Source: AC-37 sp036386455 (GTDB taxonomy: Bacteria > Actinomycetota > Thermoleophilia > Solirubrobacterales > Thermoleophilaceae). Taken from it: DNA of 20,932 nucleotides. Below are positions 7,505-13,338 of the stretch, in pieces (the stretch's first letter is position 1; the number at the start of each line of letters is the position of its first letter). Position numbers and translations under genes: made by a program. The stretch is from positions 1 to 20,932 of the forward strand of contig DASVVS010000092.1 of NCBI GenBank assembly GCA_036386455.1, written 5' to 3'. The notes under the pieces are model-generated. The model had not been told where the DNA came from, made no database searches, and was given only the letters and a program-made list of their open reading frames with translations.

Positions 7505-8749
7505 TCAGCCGTCGCTCGGTCGCCCTGCGCCGAAGGGGCCCGGACCGCCCTCGGTCACCGTGATCTCGATCGACTCGTACGGGGCCGGCTCGGGTGTGAA
7601 CGGCAGCGGGCCCGGCGGCGGCGCGGAGTCGACCGGGACGGCCTGCGGGCCGGCCTGCGCGGCCTGCCCGGCCTTGACCCTCGCGAGGTGCAGGTCGATC
7701 ACGCCCTGCTCCCACTGCTGCCAGCCGTGCAGCCACTTGTGGTGCATCGCCCAGGTGATCAGCGCCGTGATGCCGAAGGTGGTCGCCTGCGTGATGGCCT
7801 CGGTGGTGCCGCCGACGTCCAGGCCGAGCCCCGGGAAGTTGGTCACGAGCCACGCGGCGCCCGTGCCCGACACCGTCGCGATGACGGGGCCGAGCAGGGC
7901 GACGACCCGGTTCAGCGGGAAGCGTCCCGTCTCGAGCGTCGGTGGGGCGGGTGCGGCTTCGGAGGGCGGTTCGGAGGGCGCGGCGCCGGCGGGCTCCGCC
8001 TCGGAGGGCTCCGCTTCGGCGAGCGGGGGCTCGGCGTGGTGCGGACGTGGCTCCTCGTCGTGTGCGTGAGGCTCGGAGTGGTGCGGACGCGGCTCTGCGG
8101 CCTCGGCAGCCGCGTGATCGCCGCCGCGCAGCAACGCCATCGTCCGCTGGTCCACCTCTCCGGTCACCGGCAGCCCGTGGCGCTCCTGGAGCTGGCGCAG
8201 CGCGATCTTCGTCGCGGACCCCAGCAGCCCGTCGACCCCGACCCCGGGGAAGCCCTGCGCCCGCAGCAGCTGCTGCGCCACCGCCACCTCGTCGTGCTGG
8301 CGGTCGGGCCGCGGCGGCTCCGCGGGCGTTCCGTGCCAGACGCCGGCGCGGTAGCGGATGTGCCACCACTCGCTCTGCGCGTCGCTCCAGCGCTTGGCCC
8401 AGCCGTAGCGCGCGCCGATCTGGTCCACGATCTGCCGCCCCTGCCAGGTGAAGTCGACGGCCAGGCCCCAACCGTGGTTGGACGTGCCCGGCACGGCCGC
8501 CAGGTTGCCGCGCCCCGAGCGGTAGAGCTGCCAGAGGTAGACCTGGTGCTCGTAGGTGCGGTAGCTGCCGAGCGGCCCCTCGGGCTGGAGCGTGACCCCG
8601 AAGCGCCGCTCGCTCTCGGCGTTCATCGCGTTGAAGGCCGCGGCCGCGTCACGGGCCAGCTGGCCCCCCGGAATCGGGGCCAGAGCACTGCTGGGCAGGC
8701 GGCCGTTGGCGTAGGTCAAGTTCGTTCCTGCGTCGGGCGCAACATACAT
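7505..8749 (-). CDS. M15 peptidase (VanY-type) fused to peptidoglycan-binding domain and holin-like transmembrane segment
   Basis: 414 aa with three parts. Residues about 30-135 are a VanY/M15-type zinc peptidase: GSYRTYEHQVYLW, then SNHGWGLAVDF with ligands His92 and Asp99, and EWWHIRY with Glu127 and His130. This family cuts D-Ala-containing peptides of peptidoglycan. Residues about 152-208 are a PG_binding_1-like domain (VAVAQQLLRAQGFPGVGVDG...RTMALL). A His/Glu/Pro-rich linker covers 210-272. Residues about 279-355 contain two transmembrane helices (281-305 and 313-337) ending in KWLHGWQQWEQG, resembling small holins of actinobacterial phages; this resemblance is from memory and inferred. 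A Pro-rich tail follows. No signal peptide is present. The start ATG lies 6 nt after the mscL stop and the gene precedes the GH25 lysozyme by 4 nt, so it is the centre of a tight operon. The fusion of lytic enzyme and holin-like part is unusual. Confidence 0.88.
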   Translation of the reverse strand: MYVAPDAGTNLTYANGRLPSSALAPIPGGQLARDAAAAFNAMNAESERRFGVTLQPEGPLGSYRTYEHQVYLWQLYRSGRGNLAAVPGTSNHGWGLAVDFTWQGRQIVDQIGARYGWAKRWSDAQSEWWHIRYRAGVWHGTPAEPPRPDRQHDEVAVAQQLLRAQGFPGVGVDGLLGSATKIALRQLQERHGLPVTGEVDQRTMALLRGGDHAAAEAAEPRPHHSEPHAHDEEPRPHHAEPPLAEAEPSEAEPAGAAPSEPPSEAAPAPPTLETGRFPLNRVVALLGPVIATVSGTGAAWLVTNFPGLGLDVGGTTEAITQATTFGITALITWAMHHKWLHGWQQWEQGVIDLHLARVKAGQAAQAGPQAVPVDSAPPPGPLPFTPEPAPYESIEITVTEGGPGPFGAGRPSDG

Positions 8750-8755
8750 CGCGCG

Positions 8756-9142
8756 CTAGGCCGCCGCCGGCACGTCCTTCGTGCAGAAGCCGCACGTGCC
8801 CGCGCCCACCGGGATCGCCGAGAGGCAGTGCGGGCAGTCGCGCTGCGTGACCTTCTTCGGCATCGCCCGCTGAGCCGCCTTCACGACCAAGAACAGGACG
8901 AACGCGATCAGCAGGAAGGTGACGAGCGCGGTCAGGAAGGCGCCGTAGCGGATCACGCCGTCGCCGAGCGAGAACGTGAGGTCGCTGAAGTCGGGCTTGC
9001 CCACGACCGCGGCGATCAGGTTCATGAGCACGTCCTCGATGAACGACGTGACGACCGCCGAGAACGCCACGCCGAGGATGAACGCCACGGCCAGCTCCAG
9101 CAGGTTGCCCTTCAGCGCGAACTCCTTGAAGTCCCGGATCAT
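8756..9142 (-). CDS. mscL: Large-conductance mechanosensitive channel MscL with C-terminal zinc ribbon
   Basis: 128 aa from the ATG at 9142, with GGGAGA as a Shine-Dalgarno sequence just upstream. The N-terminus MIRDFKEFALKGNLLELAVA is the classic MscL amphipathic helix leading into TM1 (about 14-45, with the pore-lining AFILGVAFSAVV). TM2 spans about 64-92. Homopentameric MscL opens under membrane tension to release solutes on hypo-osmotic shock. Instead of the usual charged C-terminal helix bundle, the tail has CPHC-x10-CGFC (Cys103, 106, 117, 120), a probable zinc ribbon. An upstream TTG at 9178 would sit inside the palindromic operator and is unlikely. It is the first gene of the cassette with the M15-holin and GH25 genes, and divergent from padR. 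Confidence 0.95.
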   Translation of the reverse strand: MIRDFKEFALKGNLLELAVAFILGVAFSAVVTSFIEDVLMNLIAAVVGKPDFSDLTFSLGDGVIRYGAFLTALVTFLLIAFVLFLVVKAAQRAMPKKVTQRDCPHCLSAIPVGAGTCGFCTKDVPAAA

Positions 9143-9174
9143 CCTGTCTCCCGTCTCGTGTCCCGCACAGGTAG

Positions 9175-9200
9175 ACAATAGGAAGATATCTTCCTATTGT
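9175..9200. promoter_or_regulatory. Perfect 26-bp palindrome: probable PadR operator overlapping divergent promoters
   Basis: The left half acaataggaagat is followed by its exact reverse complement atcttcctattgt, with no mismatch and no spacer. It lies between mscL (-) and padR (+). Each arm contains TATTGT facing outward (9195-9200 on plus, 9180-9175 on minus), fitting a TAnnnT -10 box. On the plus strand, TAGACA at 9172-9177 lies exactly 17 nt before TATTGT, making a good promoter for padR. A dimeric PadR bound here would block both promoters. That PadR is the binding protein is inference from position and symmetry. Confidence 0.8.
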
Positions 9201-9208
9201 TCCCGCCG

Positions 9209-9562
9209 ATGCCACGGCGCAAGCCTGGAACCCTTCTACCCCTCGAGTCCGAGATCCTTCAGGCCGCGCTGTCGAATGGCGGCGCGCCCTTCCACGGGTT
9301 CGCCCTCGCCCAGGCCATGCGGGAGCAGAGCGGGGCTCAGTCCCTGACCGCCCACGGGACCCTGTACAAGGCGCTGGCCCGGCTCGAGGAGTTCGGTCTC
9401 CTGACCTCCAGCTGGGAGGACGCCGGGGCGGCCGAGGGGCGCCCGCGCCGGCGGCTCTACGAGCTGACCGGGCAGGGCGCGAGGGTCGCCGAGCAGGCGC
9501 GCGGCGGCAGGGGCGGCCGCGCCTCCCGGCCTGTCCCCCACGCCGGCTGGACGCCCGCGTGA
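9209..9562 (+). CDS. PadR-family transcriptional regulator
   Basis: 117 aa from the ATG at 9209. The winged-helix signature is clear: LPLESEILQAAL, FHGFALAQAMRE, the recognition helix HGTLYKALARLEEFGLL, and the wing GRPRRRLYELTGQG. The protein is short, and the C-terminal dimerisation helix typical of PadR-s1 members is replaced by a Gly/Arg-rich tail (about 98-117). PadR proteins usually repress their own operon and a neighbouring gene and release DNA on ligand binding. The start lies 8 nt from the palindrome's -10-like TATTGT, suggesting a near-leaderless, autoregulated transcript. The stop overlaps the start of the HAAS-type membrane protein by 4 nt (GTGA), so the two are translationally coupled. 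Confidence 0.93.
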   Translation: MPRRKPGTLLPLESEILQAALSNGGAPFHGFALAQAMREQSGAQSLTAHGTLYKALARLEEFGLLTSSWEDAGAAEGRPRRRLYELTGQGARVAEQARGGRGGRASRPVPHAGWTPA

Positions 9563-10362
9563 GGCCGGAGCGCGTGGCCGCGCTGGTGGCCCGCTGGGTG
9601 CGCTTCTACACGCGCGACCTCCCCACTCCGCTCGCCCGGCGCCGCGCCGGCGAGATCGGCGCCGACCTCCACGAGCACATAGCGCACGAGCGCTCGCACG
9701 GCACGGGCGAGCTGCGCATCGCGCTCGCCATCCTGTCCCGGATGGTCCGCGGCCTGCCCGCCGACGCGTCGTGGCACCGCCGCCACGCCGCCGGCAGGAG
9801 CCTCCCCCGATCCCTCGCGCGCGTGGCGCTCGTCACGGCGCTCCTGCTGCTGATCCCGTTCGCGGCGATGCAGGTGACCGGTGAGGTGGCCTGGGGCGTG
9901 TTCGACTTCGTCCTCGCGGGCGGGCTCGTCGGCGGGACCGGGCTCGCCTACGTGCTGGCCACGAGCAGGGCGCTCAACGCCGCGTACCGGGCCGCCGTCG
10001 CCGTCGCGCTCGCGTCGGCGCTCGTCCTCGTCTGGCTGGTGGGCGCCGTCGGCGTGATCGGGGAGGACGGCGACCGCGCCGACCTGATGTACGGAGGGGT
10101 GCTCGCCGTCGGGATCGCGGGCACCGCGCTCGCGCGCTTTCGGGCGGACGGGATGGCGCGCGCCCTGGTCGCCACCGCGCTCGCTCAGGCGCTTGTCGCC
10201 GCGATCGCGCTGATCGCCGGAAAGCACGAGGCCCCGGTCACCTCCGCCTTCGAGCTCGTCGGGCTCAACGGGCTCTTCGTCGTCCTCTTCGCCGGGTCGG
10301 CCCTGCTCTTCCGGCGCGGCGCGCGCGGGCAGCCGCCCGCGGACGCGGCGGCGGCTGACTGA
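9559..10362 (+). CDS. PadR-associated membrane protein with HAAS/DUF1700-like N-terminus
   Basis: 267 aa from a GTG that overlaps the padR stop. Residues 1-70 are a cytoplasmic helical region (VARWVRFYTRDLPTPLARRR, then EIGADLHEHI) matching the pattern of HAAS/DUF1700 domains, which are commonly encoded next to PadR regulators. About six hydrophobic helices follow (86-104, 110-134, 143-167, 178-194, 199-221, 232-252), with a Glu/Asp-rich loop (GEDGDRAD) between the third and fourth. It probably senses or responds to a membrane or envelope condition together with PadR. The HAAS call rests on sequence pattern and gene pairing. Its substrate or signal cannot be read from the sequence. Confidence 0.75.
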   Translation: MRPERVAALVARWVRFYTRDLPTPLARRRAGEIGADLHEHIAHERSHGTGELRIALAILSRMVRGLPADASWHRRHAAGRSLPRSLARVALVTALLLLIPFAAMQVTGEVAWGVFDFVLAGGLVGGTGLAYVLATSRALNAAYRAAVAVALASALVLVWLVGAVGVIGEDGDRADLMYGGVLAVGIAGTALARFRADGMARALVATALAQALVAAIALIAGKHEAPVTSAFELVGLNGLFVVLFAGSALLFRRGARGQPPADAAAAD

Positions 10363-10365
10363 GCA

Positions 10366-11082
10366 CTAGGCGGCCGCCTCGGCGTAGCGGCTCTCGTCGA
10401 GGATCGGGGACGGCCTGAAGCCCTTCCAGATCGTGTAGACGGTGATCGACAGCTCGAAGACGATCTCCGGGAGCGCGAACACGAAGTGCGCCCCGTCCTG
10501 CTCGTAGGCGCCGAACAGCACGGCGATCGACGAGGCGAAGATCAGCGGGCCGCCGACGACTCCGAACATCGCGATCCACCGCGGTACGAGACCGGACCGT
10601 AGGAACAGGTAGCCGAGCAGCAGCCCGTTCACGCCGACGCAGAAGCCGGGACCGAGCAGGAACGTCCAGTCGTGGACGGCCACGAGGGACTCGCCGGTGA
10701 CGGAGAGCGAGCCCGCGTCCGCACCCGTCCCGGCGAGGTCCTCGCGCAGCGTCACGACGGTCAGCAGGCTGATGAGGCCGACGACGATCACGACCGACTC
10801 GACGAGCCGGCTCGTCACGAAGCCGAGCGCGAGCGTCTGGCTCTGGCGTCTGACGATCGGCCAGATCACCACGGCGGTGCCGATGTTCGCGATCGCCAGG
10901 AAGATCTCGCAGAGCGCCCCGAGCCGCACGCGCGTGTCGGCACCGTCGCCGAGGATGTAGTCCGCGTCGTTCAGGACAGGGTCGTAGAGCAGCAGCCCCG
11001 TGATCGACGTGACGAACGTGAGGGCGAACAGCACCCCGAAGATGCGGGCGCGCCGCTGCTGAGCTGGCGACGGACTTGGCAT
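10366..11082 (-). CDS. DUF4386-type integral membrane protein
   Basis: 238 aa from the ATG at 11082, preceded by GGGAG as a ribosome-binding site. About six transmembrane helices are visible (about 12-32, 54-78, 88-110, 137-161, 167-192, 200-222). The features RRARIFGVLFALTFVTSITG at the start, ALCEIFLAIANIGTAVVIWP, and VHDWTFLLGPGFCVGVNGLL with YLFLRSGLVPRWIA are typical of the DUF4386 family, whose function is unknown. It is convergent with the HAAS-type gene, with only 3 nt between their stops. No catalytic motif is evident. Confidence 0.85.
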   Translation of the reverse strand: MPSPSPAQQRRARIFGVLFALTFVTSITGLLLYDPVLNDADYILGDGADTRVRLGALCEIFLAIANIGTAVVIWPIVRRQSQTLALGFVTSRLVESVVIVVGLISLLTVVTLREDLAGTGADAGSLSVTGESLVAVHDWTFLLGPGFCVGVNGLLLGYLFLRSGLVPRWIAMFGVVGGPLIFASSIAVLFGAYEQDGAHFVFALPEIVFELSITVYTIWKGFRPSPILDESRYAEAAA

Positions 11083-11197
11083 ACCGGCTCCCGTGGCTAT
11101 TCGACTGTGGACCGCAGGGGCCGGCGGGCCAGCGCCGGCCGATGCGCGAGGGCGACCCTACAGCCGGCGAGGACGCGGTGCAATCGGCCGCGTAGGC

Positions 11198-11389
11198 CTA
11201 CCGGCTCGCCGCGGCGGACTCCTCCGCCAGCTCCTGAGGCTCGTCGTTCCCGCCGCCGCTGACGGCGTCCTTGAACGAGCGCATCCCGCTCCCGACCGAC
11301 CGGCCCATCTCGGGCAGCCGCTTGGGGCCGAGCACCAGCAGCGCGATGACGAGTACGACGATGACTTCCATGGGTCCGATGCTTGGCAT
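11198..11389 (-). CDS. tatA: Twin-arginine translocase subunit TatA
   Basis: 63 aa from the ATG at 11389, with AAGGA about 8 nt upstream; longer upstream starts would add an unrelated 62-residue extension. The protein has one N-terminal membrane helix (PMEVIVVLVIALLVLG), the conserved hinge and amphipathic helix KRLPEMGRSVGSGMRSFKDA, and a short acidic tail. TatA oligomers form the pore or membrane-thinning element for export of folded proteins. No tatC or tatB lies nearby, so this is an isolated copy, as is common in actinobacteria. Confidence 0.95.
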   Translation of the reverse strand: MPSIGPMEVIVVLVIALLVLGPKRLPEMGRSVGSGMRSFKDAVSGGGNDEPQELAEESAAASR

Positions 11390-11540
11390 CTCACGTTCCT
11401 TTTCGAAGACTGGTGGAGGAGGCCGGAGGCCGCGCTCCTGGTGAGGACTGCGGGGACCGCGGAGTTGCGGATCAGCGCCAGGGTCCACTTGGCGCGCACG
11501 ACTCGACTTCCCGGGATCGGCGCCAAACCGCGGTGCCCGA

Positions 11541-11565
11541 GTTTTCGGCCCCTGCGCGGGGGTAG
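11541..11565 (+). promoter_or_regulatory. Candidate SigB/SigF-type general-stress promoter upstream of the SnoaL-like gene
   Basis: GTTT (11541-11544), a 15-nt spacer and GGGTAG (11560-11565) match the GTTT-N14-16-GGGTA(T) pattern recognised by SigB/SigF-like stress sigma factors in actinobacteria. It would give a leader of about 65 nt before the SnoaL-like gene at 11638. This is a motif match only. Confidence 0.45.
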
Positions 11566-11637
11566 CCAAGCGCATCGAGCAGCCGACGGGCTCGCCGCTC
11601 CGAGCGCGGCGACGCCCATGAACGGAGGGGATGCGAC

Positions 11638-12045
11638 ATGGGTCGCGACGCGAACGTGAAGGCGCAGGAGAACCTCGTCGAGAACATCAACGAGGGCGAC
11701 GTCGACGCCGCGGTCGAGACGTTCGCCGAGGACGCCGTCGATCACGACCCGGCGCCGGATCAGGCGCCCGGGCGCGAGGGATTCAGGGTGTTCTGGACGA
11801 CGCTCACGACGGCGTTCCCCGATGCGCACCTCGAGGGGCGGCACGAGGTCGTGACCGATGACCACATCGTGGCCGCCTACATGCTCACGGGCACCCACGA
11901 GGGCGAGTTCCTGGGCATCGCTCCGACCGGGAAGAGGATCGAGATCAACGGCGTGCAGGTGGGACGCTTCGAGGACGGCAAGCTGGTCGAGCGCTGGGGC
12001 TCGAGCGACGAGCTCGGGATCATGAGGCAGATCGGCGCCCTCTGA
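11638..12045 (+). CDS. SnoaL-like / ester-cyclase family protein (NTF2-like fold)
   Basis: 135 aa, with an AGGGG ribosome-binding site about 8 nt upstream of the ATG. The sequence follows the SnoaL-like pattern: a helix with NLVENINEGDVDAAVETFAED, then VDHDPAP, GREGFRVFWTTLTTAFPDAH, a middle strand with HIVAAYMLTGTHEGEFLGIAPTG, and a final VGRFEDGKLVERWGSSDELG. SnoaL-like proteins are small alpha+beta barrels. Some cyclise polyketide esters but most are uncharacterised. No polyketide genes are near, so a general small-molecule binding or stress role is more likely than antibiotic synthesis. The upstream SigB/SigF-like promoter fits a stress role. Confidence 0.88.
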   Translation: MGRDANVKAQENLVENINEGDVDAAVETFAEDAVDHDPAPDQAPGREGFRVFWTTLTTAFPDAHLEGRHEVVTDDHIVAAYMLTGTHEGEFLGIAPTGKRIEINGVQVGRFEDGKLVERWGSSDELGIMRQIGAL

Positions 12046-12065
12046 GAGCCCGCCGGAACGTGGCG

Positions 12066-12071
12066 TAGGCT
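12066..12071 (+). promoter_or_regulatory. Putative leaderless -10 box (TAGGCT) of the alcohol dehydrogenase gene
   Basis: TAGGCT is followed by 6 nt and then the ATG at 12078, the usual spacing for leaderless actinobacterial transcripts. No Shine-Dalgarno sequence is present in between. Confidence 0.55.
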
Positions 12072-12077
12072 GGCCTG

Positions 12078-13073
12078 ATGCGGGCCGTTCTGATCTCCGA
12101 GCCAGGGCAGTACGCGCTCGAGGACCTGCCGGATCCGGTGCCCGGCACCGGCGACGTCATCGTCGCTCCGGACGGCTGCGGCATCTGCGGCACCGACCTG
12201 CACATCCTCGCCGGCGAGGTCCCCTTCACCAGCTACCCGATCGTGCCCGGGCACGAGTTCTCGGGCGAGGTGGTGGCCGCGGGCAGCGGCGTGGACCACG
12301 TCAGGGTCGGCGACGTGGTCGCGGTCGAGCCGTCGCTCTTCTGCGGGCGCTGCGGACCGTGCCGGACCGGACGCGAGAACCTGTGCCTCAACTTCGACTC
12401 GATCGGGGTCGGGCAGCAGAACGGCGCCTGTGCCGAGCTCGTGAGGGTGCCGGGTCACAAGGCGTTCGCGCTGCCCGAGGCGATGGAGCGGAAGTGGGCC
12501 ACGCTCGTGGAGCCGGTCTCCTGCGTCGTGCACGGGTTCGACATGCTCGACACGCGGCTCGGCGACAACGTCCTGATCTACGGAGCCGGATCGATCGGGC
12601 TCATCCTCACGCAGATCGCGGTCCACCACGGGGCGGGGTCGGTCTCGGTCGTGGACACGAACGAGAAGCGCCTTCCGCGTGCGCTCGAGGCGGGGGCGGA
12701 CTTCGTCGCCAGAAGCCCCGACGAGCTCGACCGGCCGCAGGGCTGGGAGGCTGTGATCGACGCCACCGGGGCGGTTCCCGCGATCGAGGACGCCATACGC
12801 CGCGCCTCCCACGGCGGGACCGTGCTGCTGTTCGGCGTCGCGTCCGACGACGCGGAGGCGCGCTTCTCGCCGTTCGCGGTCTACAACAAGGAGCTGCGGA
12901 TCATCGGCTCGATGGCGATCCGGCACTCCTTCGAGCGCGCCCTGCTGCTGATGTCGCGCGGGGTCATCGACGGCGACCTGCTCATGACCCACCGGTTCGG
13001 GCTCGAGCAGTACAGCGAGGCGCTCGAGACGTTCCGGCGCGGCGACGGGCTGAAGCTGACCGTCGTGCCCTGA
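12078..13073 (+). CDS. Zinc-dependent medium-chain alcohol/polyol dehydrogenase
   Basis: 331 aa, near the usual MDR length of 340-350. Catalytic zinc ligands are Cys37 (GICGTDLH), His59 with Glu60 (PGHEFSGEV), and Glu145 (VEPVSCVVHG). A structural zinc site is present at Cys89, 92, 95 and 103 (FCGRCGPCRTGRENLC). The Rossmann motif GAGSIG is at 169-174, and an acidic residue at the end of strand 2 (VVDTNEK, Asp193) predicts NAD rather than NADP. The pattern is closest to sorbitol/threonine-type dehydrogenases that oxidise a secondary alcohol to a ketone. The exact substrate cannot be read. It appears monocistronic, with a leaderless start, and is convergent with the next gene (3 nt between stops). 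Confidence 0.93.
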   Translation: MRAVLISEPGQYALEDLPDPVPGTGDVIVAPDGCGICGTDLHILAGEVPFTSYPIVPGHEFSGEVVAAGSGVDHVRVGDVVAVEPSLFCGRCGPCRTGRENLCLNFDSIGVGQQNGACAELVRVPGHKAFALPEAMERKWATLVEPVSCVVHGFDMLDTRLGDNVLIYGAGSIGLILTQIAVHHGAGSVSVVDTNEKRLPRALEAGADFVARSPDELDRPQGWEAVIDATGAVPAIEDAIRRASHGGTVLLFGVASDDAEARFSPFAVYNKELRIIGSMAIRHSFERALLLMSRGVIDGDLLMTHRFGLEQYSEALETFRRGDGLKLTVVP

Positions 13074-13076
13074 GGC

Positions 13077-13292
13077 CTAGCGGGCGACGCGCGTGGCGGG
13101 GGAAGGCGGCGGAGCCATCGCCAGGTCGCGGAGTCGCGGCGGCGCCGGCGGAGCGGTCAACTCGGCCAATCCCAGCCACAGCAACGTCGGCATCAGGTCG
13201 AGGCCGAGCCGCTTCATCGTCCGCATGGTCACCTTCGCGATCACCCAGATCGCCAGGACGCCAAGGCTCGCGGCGAGGAGCAGGGCCAGCAT
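13077..13292 (-). CDS. Small single-pass membrane protein, unknown function
   Basis: 71 aa from the ATG at 13292; the frame stays open further upstream (to 13412) but that part is Arg/Pro-rich and overlaps the PhyH gene. One hydrophobic helix (MLALLLAASLGVLAIWVIAK) is followed by a basic stretch (RTMKRLGLDLMPTLLWLGLAEL) and a Pro/Ala-rich tail. No family is recognised. It lies 46 nt downstream of the PhyH gene and could be cotranscribed. No strong ribosome-binding site is seen, so the start is uncertain. Confidence 0.5.
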   Translation of the reverse strand: MLALLLAASLGVLAIWVIAKVTMRTMKRLGLDLMPTLLWLGLAELTAPPAPPRLRDLAMAPPPSPATRVAR

Positions 13293-13338
13293 GTGCCGGG
13301 GTTTCGGCGCCGGTGTCTGCGTTCCTCCGCGCGGCGGC

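Noticed and set aside
6565..10362. Intact prophage
   Set aside because: Only lysis-type genes are present. There are no integrase, terminase, capsid, portal or tail genes and no attachment repeats on either side.
11390..11575. N-terminal extension of the TatA frame
   Set aside because: TatA begins directly with its membrane helix, and a Shine-Dalgarno sequence sits before the ATG at 11389. The extension is Pro/Arg-rich and overlaps the stress-type promoter.
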